Shown piece by piece: positions 31,404 through 41,203 of a DNA stretch of 64,000 nucleotides (within the stretch, counting starts at the first letter, position 1; every line of letters starts with the position of its first letter). The position numbers were made by a program, and so were the translations under genes. Under the pieces are notes generated by a model. It searched no databases, was not told where the DNA came from, and saw only the letters and a list, made by a program, of their open reading frames with translations. Origin of the DNA: CAVWDI01 sp963793095 (GTDB lineage: Bacteria > Chloroflexota > Anaerolineae > Anaerolineales > UBA4823). Location of the stretch: NCBI GenBank assembly GCA_963793095.1, contig CAWBYY010000002.1:1446167-1510166 (forward strand), read 5' to 3'.

Positions 31404-32936
31404 ATGATTTCTAAAAAACCATTTGGAAAACAAATATTCAGGTTAATTGTTTTGTTTGCCCTGCTCAGTGTTTTAATCCAGGCATGTGGACAGGCGCCCC
31501 AAGGTGAAGATACTGCGGATGAAGCCTTTCGAGTTGCCATGCAACCAATTGTCCAAACCGATCCAGCTTTGATTTCCTCAGACAGTGAGGTCCTGGTTGC
31601 AAACCATGTGTTTGATTATCTAATTGATATTGATGCTCAAAACAATGTTGTACCCCGTCTCGCCCAGGAATGGAGTGCCAGTAAGGATGGAAGAAATTAC
31701 ACATTTAAAATCGTTGAAGGGGTTAAATTCCACGATGGAACTCCTTTGAGCGCAGAAGATATTGTCTGGACATTCAACAGACTTCGTGAACCGCAGGCTG
31801 AGTTTCCCACGAGCGATCTTTATAAAAATATAAAGAACATCGAAACAAACGGGGAGTCAGAGGTCGTTTTCGAATTGTATGAACCAAACCCATTCTTTCT
31901 TTATGACCTGAGCGACAATCATGCTTTGATTCTGAAATCGAATACGGAGGACCCCGGTCAATTTAATGGAACAGGGCCATTTGTTGTAAAAGAATACAGC
32001 CCGGAGGACCGGATTGTATTAGAAGCTAACTCAGAATACTGGTTGGATGGCATTCCAAAAATCAACAATTTAGAGATCATTTTTTTCCCTGATGAGACCG
32101 CATCTGTTGACGCTCTTAAAAGCGGGCAGGTTGACCTGGTGATGCGAATGCCAACCGGACTTTACGCGGACGTGAAAGATGAGCCAGGCATCGATACTTT
32201 TGACATACCGACAAACGGATTTGATCTGGTCAGACTTCGATCGGACCGTGAACCTGGCAGCAATCCGAAGGTGATCCAGGCATTAAAATTAGCGACTGAC
32301 CGGGAAGCGATCTTAAACCTGGTCCAGCAGGGGTACGGGGCAATCGGGCGGGACAGCCCGATTGGACCGATGTATACGAGCTATTATTCTGAAGAAACAG
32401 CCCTTCCTGAAAGAGATGTAGAAGCGGCGAAATTTCTGCTGGGGGAAGCGGGTTACGGGGATGGATTGTCTCTGGAACTGCACACTCCTGACACAGGTGG
32501 GAGACCAGACCTGGCGGCAGTACTGAAAGAGCAGTGGCAGGCAGCAGGCGTTGATGTTGATATTATTGTCGAACCGGAGAGCGTTTATTACGGTGAAGAC
32601 GGCTGGTTAGAAGTGCCGTTGGGCATCACAGGCTGGGGCTCGAGACCGTACCCGCAGTTTTACCTTGATGTAATGCTGGTATGCGGTGCCAAGTGGAACG
32701 AGTCACACTTCTGTGATGAGGAGTTTGACAGACTTGCAAAGATTGCCGGCACGACAATGGATGAGGAAGAACGGATCAATGCCTACGCCAAAATCCAGGC
32801 ACTTCTGTTAGAACGGGGCCCGGTTATCATCCCCTATTTCTTTGCCCAATTCGGGGCTGTTAATAATGAGTTTACCGGTTTTGTATTAAAACCATTTGCG
32901 GGCCGGTCCGATTTTCGGAGGGTTAGCAAGCAGTGA
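31404..32936 (+). CDS. Peptide/nickel-type ABC transporter substrate-binding lipoprotein
   Basis: 510 residues, family 5 solute-binding protein (DppA/OppA type). The signal peptide ends LIQACGQ, giving a lipid-anchored Cys near residue 28. The family block GVKFHDGTPLSAEDIVWTF is clear, as is DRIVLEANSEYWLDG. It captures ligand outside the membrane and hands it to the permease encoded by the next three genes. GGAGGG precedes ATG at 31404. A gap of 277 bp separates it from dppC. Confidence 0.92.
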   Translation: MISKKPFGKQIFRLIVLFALLSVLIQACGQAPQGEDTADEAFRVAMQPIVQTDPALISSDSEVLVANHVFDYLIDIDAQNNVVPRLAQEWSASKDGRNYTFKIVEGVKFHDGTPLSAEDIVWTFNRLREPQAEFPTSDLYKNIKNIETNGESEVVFELYEPNPFFLYDLSDNHALILKSNTEDPGQFNGTGPFVVKEYSPEDRIVLEANSEYWLDGIPKINNLEIIFFPDETASVDALKSGQVDLVMRMPTGLYADVKDEPGIDTFDIPTNGFDLVRLRSDREPGSNPKVIQALKLATDREAILNLVQQGYGAIGRDSPIGPMYTSYYSEETALPERDVEAAKFLLGEAGYGDGLSLELHTPDTGGRPDLAAVLKEQWQAAGVDVDIIVEPESVYYGEDGWLEVPLGITGWGSRPYPQFYLDVMLVCGAKWNESHFCDEEFDRLAKIAGTTMDEEERINAYAKIQALLLERGPVIIPYFFAQFGAVNNEFTGFVLKPFAGRSDFRRVSKQ

Positions 32937-33213
32937 ATCTCAGCTTCGATTCGGGATATGGGATAAAAATTCTAACAACAATCTAAAGCATAAAATAAGC
33001 GATAACGAAAATCCAGTAAAAAAGATACCTCAAGTTGAAAATAACATTCTTCTCCCTGGTTATGTAATAAAATTCTAATTAAGGGAGGAGAATTTATTTT
33101 AAGCCTAATGGATGGTAATCGGGCACAACCAGGTAAACTGCGGAGCGAGTGAGAGACGGTTCTCCCAAAACAAGGGTTATTTATCCGTGATTTTTAAGGT
33201 TTAGCGAATTAAT

Positions 33214-34091
33214 ATGAAGCCAGGAAAAAAACCGCTAAAAATAACCTTCTCAGGGGTAAATTCCAGCCGTCCGTCAGAATTTATCAAGCGCCTCTACAAC
33301 AGGCCAGTTTCGGCATTTGGAGCGACGGTTTTTTTCATTTTTTGTGTTGTGGCGCTGATTGGTCCTTACATCGCACCATACGGAGCGAACGAACAAATTG
33401 CCTCGGAAGCGGGCCAGCCGCCTTCTCCAGATCACTGGTTCGGGACAGATAATCTGGGACGGGATGTTTTCAGCCGGGTAATTATCGGTGCAAGAGATAT
33501 CCTGGTCCTGGCTGGGTTTGGCACCCTGATTGCGGTCCTTTTCGGCACCTGTATTGGATTGTTGAGCGGGTACTGGGTTCCTGGTTTGACGAGGGGGTGA
33601 TGCGGATTTCCGACAGCTTGCTCGCTCTGCCGGCGGTATTGTTAGCGCTGCTTCTGCTGGGGACAATGGGACCTTCACGCAGGGGCGTCCTGATCGTGAT
33701 TGTTATTGTTTACACGCCAATCGTCGCCCGGGTCGTCCGGAGTGTTGCCTTATCTGTAAGAAAGCGGGGATACGTGGAGATAGCCCGGGTGCAGGGCGAA
33801 CCCAGAGGGGAAATATTATTCCGGGAGATCTTCCCTTCGACCGTACCTGCACTAACAGTGGAGGCAGCCCTGAGGTTTTCATACGCGATCTTTCTGGTAG
33901 CTTCGCTGGGTTTCCTGGGACTGGGTGTCCAGCCTCCGAACCCCGACTGGGGCTTGATGGTGCAGGAAGCTAGAGAACACGTAAGCCAGATCCCCTGGGC
34001 TATGTTCTTCCCTGCCGGGGCGATTGCCCTGGTGGTGATCGCGGTGAATTTACTATCAGACGGGATAAAAAGTTATCTGCAGGATTCCTGA
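33214..34091 (+). CDS. dppC: Peptide ABC transporter permease DppC (frameshifted)
   Basis: Inner-membrane permease subunit, about 292 residues when joined. The N-terminal part has a transmembrane helix and the DHWFGTDNLGRDVFSRV motif typical of DppC/OppC. The C-terminal part carries the EAA loop (YVEIARVQGEPRGEILFREIFP) that docks with the ATPase. The frame breaks in the GGG at 33575-33577; restoring a fourth G gives GYWGSWFDEGVMRISD, the expected sequence. It is therefore almost certainly a homopolymer sequencing error. Confidence 0.9.
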
Positions 34092-34114
34092 TATATATCC
34101 AGTAATCGATCGAT

Positions 34115-36217
34115 ATGAGCATGGAACAGACCAGAAAACCCCCGGGCAGTCCAATCCTGCGGATTAAAGGGCTGACAGTCGCTTATAAGCTCAGAGAAAA
34201 GGTCCATAATGCCGTCCGGGATTTTTCACTGCAAATCGAGCCGGGGCAAAAATACGGGCTGGTCGGGGAAAGCGGTTCCGGGAAGACCACAATTGCGCTG
34301 GCAATCCTGAATTACCTGGGAGAGGATGGCCTCATTCAAGGGGGTGAGATCCAGTTTAAAGGAAAAGATTTACTGGGTTTAACGAAATCACAATTAATGG
34401 AAGTCTGGGGATCACAGATCAGCCTTGTGCCGCAGAACCCCCAGTCTTCTTTGAACCCTTCCATGCGGATTGGAGACCAGATCGCAGAGGTATTTTCAGG
34501 CAGGAATGGGGATTTTGCCGGCGATATTCAATCCAGGGTCTTAACACTGCTGGGGAGAGTCCACCTCCCCGAGCCAGGAAAAACCGCCAGGATGTACCCG
34601 CATCAGATCAGCGGTGGAATGCAGCAGCGGGTATTGATTGCAATGGCTTTGAGTTTAAATCCGGAGCTGCTGCTTCTGGATGAGCCGACCACTGCTCTGG
34701 ATGTGACCACGGAAGCCTCGATTCTCGACCTGCTGCAGGAGGAGATCACCGGCTCAGGTTCCTCAGCCCTGTATGTCACCCATAATCTCGGCGTGGCAGC
34801 CCAGTTTTGTGACCGCTTAGCCGTGCTGTATGCCGGCGACCTGGTTGAAGATGGACCCCTTTTGGATATATTCCAGAGACCCCTTCACCCGTATACAACC
34901 GGGCTGATTGCCAGCATCCCCAATCCCGGCGTTTCAAGACGGGAGTCAAAATTAATCTCAATTCCCGGGCAAATCCCTCCGTTAGGCGACCGCCCGGCTG
35001 GATGTGTCTTCGCCCCGCGCTGCCCAATCGCGGTAAACATCTGTTCACAGACCCCGCCGCTCACAAAAACCGGCGCCAACCGGGCTGTAAGATGCCACCG
35101 CTGGGAAGAAATTGACGTGGGGTTAATAAAAAGAGGGACGCTCTTTTCGACATATGGCGTTGATAAACCAGAAAAAATTACCAAACCCCTCTTCGATAAC
35201 GCCAGAAACTTACTGGAATTAAACGAGACGGGGGTTCACTTTGAACTGCCGCGCTCAGTGGCCGCTGTATTTACCGGGAGACCGCCGGATACCCTGAAAG
35301 CTGTCAACGGAGTCAGCTTCTCCATTCCAGAAGGAGGCACGCTTGGCCTGGTCGGCGAAAGCGGAAGCGGCAAAACAACCCTCGCCCGGGCGATCATGGG
35401 GCTTGAACTGCTTACAAATGGGGAGGTTGAATTCGCAGGCAAGGCCTTGCCCCCAAAATTATCCGAGCGGGACTTTGAGACTTTAAAACGACTGCAGATT
35501 GTATTTCAAAATCCGGATGAAGCATTAAACCCGCACCTTAAGGTGGGTACCTCAATCCAGATTCCGGTCCAACGCCTGCTTTCATGCGACCGTTATGATG
35601 CTGAAAAAAGAGCAATCCAGCTGCTGGAGGCTGTCCAACTGCCCGCGGAATATTTTAATAAAAAACCTCACCAGCTCAGCGGAGGGGAAAAACAGCGGGC
35701 AGCTCTGGCGCGCTCGTTTGTTTCCAATCCCAGCCTGTTAATTGTCGATGAACCGCTGTCATCCCTGGATGTATCCGTGCAGGCGGCAGTACTGAACATG
35801 CTGGATGAGCTCCAGCAAAAGGAGGCTAATTCGCTGTTGTTCATATCGCATAACCTGGCGGTAATCGGTTACATGGCTGACATTGTGGCAGTCATCTACC
35901 GCGGTTACCTGATGGAGGTATCGCGGATTGAAGAACTATTTTCACCGCCGTACCACCCTTATACCGAGGCGCTGCTGTCAGCTATCCCCATCCCGGATCC
36001 GTTAGTGACCAGAGCCAGGATCCGCCTGGAAGGCGATATCCCCAGCCCGGTCGATGAACCCCGCGGGTGCCCTTTCCACACAAGATGCCCAAGAGTACTG
36101 GGAGATACCTGTAAAACCGAGCAGCCTGGATGGCAGTTTGACCGGCATGGCAACCGTTTTTACTGCCATATCCCGCTGGAGGAGCTGGAAAATAGCCAGG
36201 ACTTCCTTTTCGAATAA
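34115..36217 (+). CDS. Fused peptide ABC transporter ATPase (DppD-DppF)
   Basis: 700 residues with two complete nucleotide-binding domains. The first has GESGSGKTTIALAIL, signature ISGGMQQR and LLLLDEPTTALD; the second has GESGSGKTTLARAIM, signature LSGGEKQR and LLIVDEPLSSLD. Each is followed by the Cys-rich oligopeptide-transporter C-terminal motif (FAPRCPIA, FHTRCPRV), which may bind an Fe-S cluster in relatives. Fusion replaces the usual separate DppD and DppF. It lies 23 bp after dppC and 35 bp before dppB. Confidence 0.92.
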   Translation: MSMEQTRKPPGSPILRIKGLTVAYKLREKVHNAVRDFSLQIEPGQKYGLVGESGSGKTTIALAILNYLGEDGLIQGGEIQFKGKDLLGLTKSQLMEVWGSQISLVPQNPQSSLNPSMRIGDQIAEVFSGRNGDFAGDIQSRVLTLLGRVHLPEPGKTARMYPHQISGGMQQRVLIAMALSLNPELLLLDEPTTALDVTTEASILDLLQEEITGSGSSALYVTHNLGVAAQFCDRLAVLYAGDLVEDGPLLDIFQRPLHPYTTGLIASIPNPGVSRRESKLISIPGQIPPLGDRPAGCVFAPRCPIAVNICSQTPPLTKTGANRAVRCHRWEEIDVGLIKRGTLFSTYGVDKPEKITKPLFDNARNLLELNETGVHFELPRSVAAVFTGRPPDTLKAVNGVSFSIPEGGTLGLVGESGSGKTTLARAIMGLELLTNGEVEFAGKALPPKLSERDFETLKRLQIVFQNPDEALNPHLKVGTSIQIPVQRLLSCDRYDAEKRAIQLLEAVQLPAEYFNKKPHQLSGGEKQRAALARSFVSNPSLLIVDEPLSSLDVSVQAAVLNMLDELQQKEANSLLFISHNLAVIGYMADIVAVIYRGYLMEVSRIEELFSPPYHPYTEALLSAIPIPDPLVTRARIRLEGDIPSPVDEPRGCPFHTRCPRVLGDTCKTEQPGWQFDRHGNRFYCHIPLEELENSQDFLFE

Positions 36218-36252
36218 ACATCCTTTATGGTTTCTGTCTGCGATTTAATCTA

Positions 36253-37200
36253 ATGTCGAAATATTTACTCCGCCGGTTTATCTTTATGCTGGTCACGATT
36301 CTGTTCACTTCCTTGATCGTGTTTGCCATTACGCAGTACCTGCCGGGCGATATCGCCCGGGTGATCCTGGGGAGGGAAGCCGGTGAAGCCCAGCTGGAAG
36401 TGCTGAGGGCTAAACTGGGGCTGGATGACCCGCTTCCAGTCCAGTATCTGCGCTGGCTGGGGGGGTTCCTGTCAGGGGACTGGGGGATGAGCTTCAGCAC
36501 AAATACCCCAATCATGCCCCTGGTGCTGGGCAGGTTCAGGAATTCGATGATGCTGGCGGTACTGACTCTGTTTATCGCCATCCCGCTGTCAATCGGGCTG
36601 GGAGTGGCGGCCGGGCTGAAAGAGAATAAAACCACAGATAACGTCATCAGCATCAGTTCACTTTCGGTGGTCGGTCTGCCCGAATTTGTGACCGGACTGG
36701 TATTGATCCAGGTGTTTACATTCCGGCTGGGGCTGCTGCCTGCAAATTCGTCCATCCCACCGGGGACTTCGTTTTTTGAAGCGCTGCCGATGTTGATCCT
36801 GCCGGCGCTGACCGCGACCCTGGTGCTGCTGGCTTATGTCACCAGACTTACCAGGGCAGGGGTGGTGGAGGAGTTAAAAAAGCCCTATGTCAGGACTGCA
36901 GAGTTGAAGGGATTATCAAGGAGAAACCTGATCCTGAAGCATGTGCTGAGGAATTCACTCCTCCCGACAATCACGGTGGTAGCGATCAGCATTGGATGGT
37001 TAATCAGCGGATTAATTGTGATCGAGAACGTTTTTAATTACCCGGGCCTGGGCAGGTTGTTGATGTTCGCGATTGACCGCAGGGACATCCCGTTAATGCA
37101 GGCGATCGCCCTGATCACGGTGGTGGTCTTTGCATTCTCCAATTTGTTTGCTGATATACTCTACGCTTACCTGAACCCCCGCATCCGGTTTGGCGAATAA
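36253..37200 (+). CDS. dppB: Peptide ABC transporter permease DppB
   Basis: 315 residues, six predicted membrane segments. It starts YLLRRFIFMLVTILFTSLIV and contains LGLDDPLPVQYLRWL and the EAA loop (YVRTAELKGLSRRNLILKHV), all typical of DppB/OppB. Placement of dppB last, after dppC and the fused ATPase, departs from the common A-B-C-D-F order. It completes the importer. Confidence 0.92.
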   Translation: MSKYLLRRFIFMLVTILFTSLIVFAITQYLPGDIARVILGREAGEAQLEVLRAKLGLDDPLPVQYLRWLGGFLSGDWGMSFSTNTPIMPLVLGRFRNSMMLAVLTLFIAIPLSIGLGVAAGLKENKTTDNVISISSLSVVGLPEFVTGLVLIQVFTFRLGLLPANSSIPPGTSFFEALPMLILPALTATLVLLAYVTRLTRAGVVEELKKPYVRTAELKGLSRRNLILKHVLRNSLLPTITVVAISIGWLISGLIVIENVFNYPGLGRLLMFAIDRRDIPLMQAIALITVVVFAFSNLFADILYAYLNPRIRFGE

Positions 37201-37217
37201 AGGGCATCCCGAGAGAT

Positions 37218-38018
37218 ATGAGTCAAAGCTTGCGCTTCATCACATATTTAGCACCAAAACTGTACCCGCTGTACGGTTATCTGACGGGTTATGTTTCCAG
37301 AAAGCTTGGATTGAAATCAGAGTTTGTAATGGGCAAATCGTACGCCCAGCTCCAACGCGGCGAGGCGGATGTGAGTTTTGTGTGCGGGCTGCCTTATGTG
37401 CTGATCTCCGGGGCGAACCCGGACCTGCTTGAACCGCTGGCTGCCCCGGTAATCCAGGGAGAGCGCTACCAGGACAGGCCAATCTATTTTTCGGATGTGA
37501 TTGTGAGGACCGGTTCCAGCGCGAACAGTTTTGAGGACCTGCAGGGGTGCAGCTGGGCTTACAACGAGACCGAGTCGCAGTCAGGGTACGGGATCACCCT
37601 GTACACATTGTTAAAAATGGGAAAAACGGACGGGTTTTTCGGGGAGGTAATCCGGTCCGGCTACCACCAGAAATCGATCCAGATGGTGGTTGATGGGGAA
37701 GTTGAAGCATCCGCAATTGATTCCCACCTGCTGGATGTTGAACTCAGGGAGCAGAAGGGACTGAAGAAGAAACTGAGGATTATTGATGCGTTGGGACCTT
37801 CGACCATCCAGCCGGTTGTCGCCAGTAAAAATCTGGACAGATACATCCGGGAGGACATCCGGGCGATCCTGCTGGAAATCGGGGACGACCCGGCGGCACG
37901 CAAGATGCTGGATTTTGGGTTGGTGAGGAGGTTTGTGGCTGTGGATGAGCGTTCCTACGAGGACATCCGCAGGATGAGGGCTGATTGCGAACAGGCTGGT
38001 TTTACGGTCCTGCGCTGA
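37218..38018 (+). CDS. PhnD-like periplasmic-binding-fold protein without signal peptide
   Basis: 266 residues. GKSYAQLQRGEADVSFVCGLPYV and DLQGCSWAYNETESQSGY match the phosphate/phosphonate ABC substrate-binding family (PF12974-type). The N-terminus MSQSLRFITYLAPKLYPLYG has no signal peptide or lipobox, so the protein is probably cytoplasmic, or its export signal has been lost. It lies 17 bp after dppB and is likely the last gene of the transporter operon. The ligand is unknown; a sensing or regulatory role is as plausible as transport. Confidence 0.75.
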   Translation: MSQSLRFITYLAPKLYPLYGYLTGYVSRKLGLKSEFVMGKSYAQLQRGEADVSFVCGLPYVLISGANPDLLEPLAAPVIQGERYQDRPIYFSDVIVRTGSSANSFEDLQGCSWAYNETESQSGYGITLYTLLKMGKTDGFFGEVIRSGYHQKSIQMVVDGEVEASAIDSHLLDVELREQKGLKKKLRIIDALGPSTIQPVVASKNLDRYIREDIRAILLEIGDDPAARKMLDFGLVRRFVAVDERSYEDIRRMRADCEQAGFTVLR

Positions 38019-38107
38019 CCGCCTGTGCTCAGGCACCACCCCGGGATAATTCAGGGTTTCTTGACAGCCAAAAATCGATCAGATAAAATGCAGTTGAATA
38101 ATTGAGC

Positions 38108-38180
38108 GGGCCTGTAGCGCAGTTGGGAGCGCGCCTCAATCGCACTGAGGAGGTCAGGGGTTCGAATCCCCTCAGGTCCA
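38108..38180 (+). tRNA. tRNA-Ala (anticodon CGC)
   Basis: The acceptor stem GGGCCTG pairs with CAGGTCC, with the G3:U70 pair that is the alanine identity element. D-arm GCGC/GCGC, anticodon stem CCTCA/TGAGG enclosing ATCGCAC (CGC at 34-36), T-arm AGGGG-TTCGAAT-CCCCT. Discriminator A73; CCA is not fully encoded (ACCT). It sits exactly where base composition and gene content change. Confidence 0.93.
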
Positions 38181-38188
38181 CCTATTTT

Positions 38189-38213
38189 ACCCCCACCTGT
38201 GGGGGTTTCTTCT
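38189..38213 (+). terminator. Terminator after tRNA-Ala
   Basis: ACCCCCA (38189-38195) pairs with TGGGGGT (38200-38206) around a 4-nt loop, followed by TTCTTCT. Confidence 0.8.
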
Positions 38214-38271
38214 ATTTATTGACCTAGATGTGGGGGGTATTGAGCTTGGGGCAGCGATTGTTGATGCCGAT

Positions 38272-38311
38272 CTGGTGCAACCTGGTGCAACCCGGTGCAA
38301 CCCGGTGTAAC
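38272..38311. repeat. Four tandem 10-bp repeats (CTGGTGCAAC)
   Basis: CTGGTGCAAC twice, then CCGGTGCAAC, then CCGGTGTAAC, without gaps, about 90 bp after the tRNA. Direct repeats of this size near a tRNA could be recombinase arm-type sites or simple slippage. Confidence 0.75.
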
Positions 38312-38706
38312 TTCTTGCTTTTGTTTCTTCATGTTGAGTTGAATACCAGAGATACCTGGGATCTGGGGTTATCTTAAAGGGATTTCCGATAAGCCAAAAT
38401 ATTATGCATACATCAATTCAAAATAGACAAAATTAAGAAAGTGCTTGTCAAGACAAAGTGGAGGATCTTAGTTGAGGTAAATTCATACTAAATTATTGGT
38501 GAACATTGGGTTTAATAATCAAAAAATTTTGAGAATTTAATGAAATAGGTCTATCTTCTTGAATCATATCGAGTTCCTTTAGAGTGATCCAAAATATTGA
38601 TTTTTTGTAAGATGAATTTACAAAACATGGTTAGGTTCAGGTTCCAGGGTTTATCCGATAATTTTTTATTTCATTTATAATTATTTATCTACAATATGAG
38701 AGGTAA
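38312..38706. other. AT-rich intergenic stretch at the composition boundary
   Basis: About 395 bp, strongly AT-rich, with no ORF or RNA seen. The change to GC-rich sequence is abrupt at about 38710, at the truncated end of the IS1-like transposase gene. Confidence 0.5.
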
Positions 38707-39546
38707 TTAATTGTCTTTAAGAGTTTGGGGAAATACGAGCTGATCGAACAAATTGGATTCGTCCAGACGCAGATGGAGATCGTGGAGGAGGGCATAGGCA
38801 TCCTCCTGCTTGCGTCCGCCCAGATGGAGCGAGGGGATGATCTTGGTCACTGGATCGATGGCCAGCCAGAGCCACTGGACGCCGGTTCGAACCTTGGCAT
38901 GCAACTCGTCCAACTGGACGAAGGTGAGGACCAGGCCCTGGAAGTAGCGGTTGTGCAGCAGCATACTGTGGGTGCCCATGCGTTGGAGCCAGCGCGTGAT
39001 TGTCGAGTCGGCGTGGCCTGTGTAGCGAACCAAGACAGAAATATCGACGCCTTCGGCCATGAGCCAGAGCACCATCTCGATGCGATCGGATGCTGTCTTC
39101 AGGTAATAGAGTGGGGTGTTGCGGCGACAGGTGAAATCCTTGCGGCAGTCCTGACAGCGGAAATGCTGGATGTCTCCCTTGATGCCGCGTTTGCCGTTGC
39201 CGACGAGGGCGTGGATTTGGTCATCAGTGATGCGGAAGTATTCGCATAGTGGATTGAGACAGGCGAAACCAGCGGTGCAGATCTCTTTCTTGCGTCCTCG
39301 AGTGCTCTTGCGCTCGGAATAGGGTTCCACGTCACGCTGGACTGGGCGGGACTCCAGGCTCAAGCCCTGAGAGCAGTGTGGGCAATCCTTTGGCGATCGG
39401 GGTTTCCAGTGTCGAGGCAGGCGCGCTTTGGCTTGTTTCCACCTACGTCTGAGGCGAGGGGCGTAGGTTTGCCAGCCAACCTTCAAGAGCAGGGCGGCAA
39501 AGAGAATCAGCAGGAGCCGGTCGAAATCGAGCAGTTGGTGGAACAT
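38707..39546 (-). pseudogene. IS1-like family transposase, C-terminally truncated
   Basis: 279 residues. An N-terminal zinc-ribbon (CPHC, then CLNPLCEYF and FRCQDCRKDFTCR) resembles InsA-like DNA-binding parts. The DDE core starts at VQLDELHAKV (first Asp) and WLWLAIDPVTK (second Asp region). The reading frame then ends in FPQTLKDN right at the AT-rich boundary, before the third catalytic residue, so it is probably inactive. I cannot name the IS group with certainty; IS1 or a close relative is the best fit. Confidence 0.7.
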
Positions 39547-39621
39547 GAGCTGTGAGGATACCTGCTGGTGACTTCGGCGATTGAGAGCAGTGCAGATGTC
39601 TCAATCGTTCACCCAGACAGC

Positions 39622-39680
39622 TGTATTGTCAAGCAGTCCATCCTTGCTCAATTATCCGTCGTTCCCGTGGGGAGTACCCA
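39622..39680 (+). repeat. 59-bp dispersed repeat, copy A
   Basis: Matches copy B at 46194-46252 in 45 of 59 positions, including TATTGTCAAGC, AATTATCCG and CGTTCCCGT blocks and AGTACCCA at the end. Flanks are unrelated. Possibly remnants of an IS end or MITE. Confidence 0.6.
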
Positions 39681-39802
39681 TGCTGTGTGGATGGATCATT
39701 TAGACCATACGGGCATCCACAAAGCGCTCGGCATCATCACCAGTTATCCTGTTTTTTGTATGAACAAGAGTTTGCACCATAATTCGCTTGGAGGAAAAAA
39801 CA

Positions 39803-41203
39803 ATGACTGGTAGAAACGATCCTTGCCCTTGCGGAAGTGGCAAGAAATACAAAAAATGTTGCTTACCCAAAGACCGGGCGTCTCGCAATCAAAAGATAAG
39901 AACGAACATAGGCCAAGATCTGTCTGAAGAGACAATTCCCCCAACAACTGAAACAAGCCTGCCTGCAAACCTCATTCCCACTGATGATTGGCGACCGGAA
40001 CCAGAAGATGAAGCTGTTGATCCGCTCTTAGAGCGCATCAATGCCTTTTGGGATGATTTCATGGACGCGCCTTATGAACACAAATGGGCGGCGGTCACAA
40101 AGATGCTGGCAGAAGAACCGGAATTGTGTGATGGCGAAATGGTTTTTGAAACAGCCAATGATTTGTTTGGGCCATCTGTTGCTGCCGGCGAAATAGACCG
40201 TTATAAAGCGCTGTTAAACCAGTTTGAAGAAGTTGTTCCCGAAGCCTACGAAGAAGAACTGCATTACATTTTGGATTGGCGCATCCAGATCGCTTTGATT
40301 GAAGGAGACGATGCCGGCGTTGAGCGTTATTTCTTACAATTTTCGCCGTTGGCTGGCGAAAATTTAGACCTCTACTATCGTGTTATCAGCGCTCTGGCCT
40401 ATCACGGCAGGTTAGCTGTTTTGCATGAAGGAATGCGGCAGGCACGGCCGTTTATCGCCGATGCCGATGGTTTGGTCGAATGGGCTTGCGGAGAATTTAC
40501 GGAAAAACTAGGCGATATTGAACTCTTCCGCCAGCTTGAACAAAATGACCATCTCACAGCAGACGACCCTGCTTTACAACAACGCCTGGCTGAATATGAA
40601 TTGACAATTGAGCCGGAAATGCTGTCGCCTATTCTGGATTATCGAGCCGGTCATAAAACACCCTCCTGGACGCCGGATGATTTTAAGTTGTCAGGTCGTA
40701 AAACGAACGACCCAGCCAAAAAAGCTTTGGCCCTTTTGTTAGCGGCGTTTGCCCATTTTGCCCATGTCGAGGAAGGGGTTTCACATACGAAAGCGGAAAT
40801 GGCCTGTGATGAATTAAGGAGCTATATTTTCGGACGTCATGCCGGAGAGTTAGATGAGCATGAGGATGATTTCGATTACGGCCGTGCCCCCAGACACAAG
40901 AGACGGCCCACGAACTATTACGCCCTCCGCCCCGACGCCAAAACCTTAGACCGGCACATGGCACAGTTGATGGGATTTCTATCCTTCCGCCATTATGAAG
41001 CGTTTGCTCTGTTTGAACTGCTCCCTGCATGGCTGCGTTTTCTCACCAAATACGAGTTGCTTGATGAAGAGACTCGTTTGCAGACACTTAAAGAGATGCA
41101 CTATCTCAAAGACTCCTATATTCAAATCGCAATCAACCACGTTACCGATCCCATCCTTAAACAAAACGTGGTTGACTGGCCATATGACTCAACAGAAAAG
41201 TAG
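39803..41203 (+). CDS. SEC-C motif protein
   Basis: 466 residues from ATG at 39803 with GGAGG at 39790-39794. The N-terminus MTGRNDPCPCGSGKKYKKCC is a SEC-C zinc motif, as at the SecA C-terminus. The rest is acidic and mostly alpha-helical without a recognised catalytic motif. Base composition is closer to the left part than to its GC-rich neighbours. Function unknown; SEC-C motifs mediate binding of zinc and SecB or ribosomes in characterised proteins. Interestingly the SecA in this window lacks this motif. Confidence 0.75.
   Translation: MTGRNDPCPCGSGKKYKKCCLPKDRASRNQKIRTNIGQDLSEETIPPTTETSLPANLIPTDDWRPEPEDEAVDPLLERINAFWDDFMDAPYEHKWAAVTKMLAEEPELCDGEMVFETANDLFGPSVAAGEIDRYKALLNQFEEVVPEAYEEELHYILDWRIQIALIEGDDAGVERYFLQFSPLAGENLDLYYRVISALAYHGRLAVLHEGMRQARPFIADADGLVEWACGEFTEKLGDIELFRQLEQNDHLTADDPALQQRLAEYELTIEPEMLSPILDYRAGHKTPSWTPDDFKLSGRKTNDPAKKALALLLAAFAHFAHVEEGVSHTKAEMACDELRSYIFGRHAGELDEHEDDFDYGRAPRHKRRPTNYYALRPDAKTLDRHMAQLMGFLSFRHYEAFALFELLPAWLRFLTKYELLDEETRLQTLKEMHYLKDSYIQIAINHVTDPILKQNVVDWPYDSTEK

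Noticed and set aside
34776..35184. Antisense frames within the fused ATPase gene
   Set aside because: Overlap conserved oligopeptide-transporter motifs on the plus strand.
38272..38311. CRISPR array
   Set aside because: The repeats are 10 bp and gapless, without spacers; no cas genes are in the window.
38725..39249. Plus-strand 174-codon frame opposite the IS1-like transposase
   Set aside because: Antisense to zinc-ribbon and DDE motifs of the transposase.
39803..41203. SEC-C protein as the missing C-terminus of the SecA in this window
   Set aside because: It is 20 kb away with its own start and ribosome site, and the SEC-C motif is at its N-terminus.
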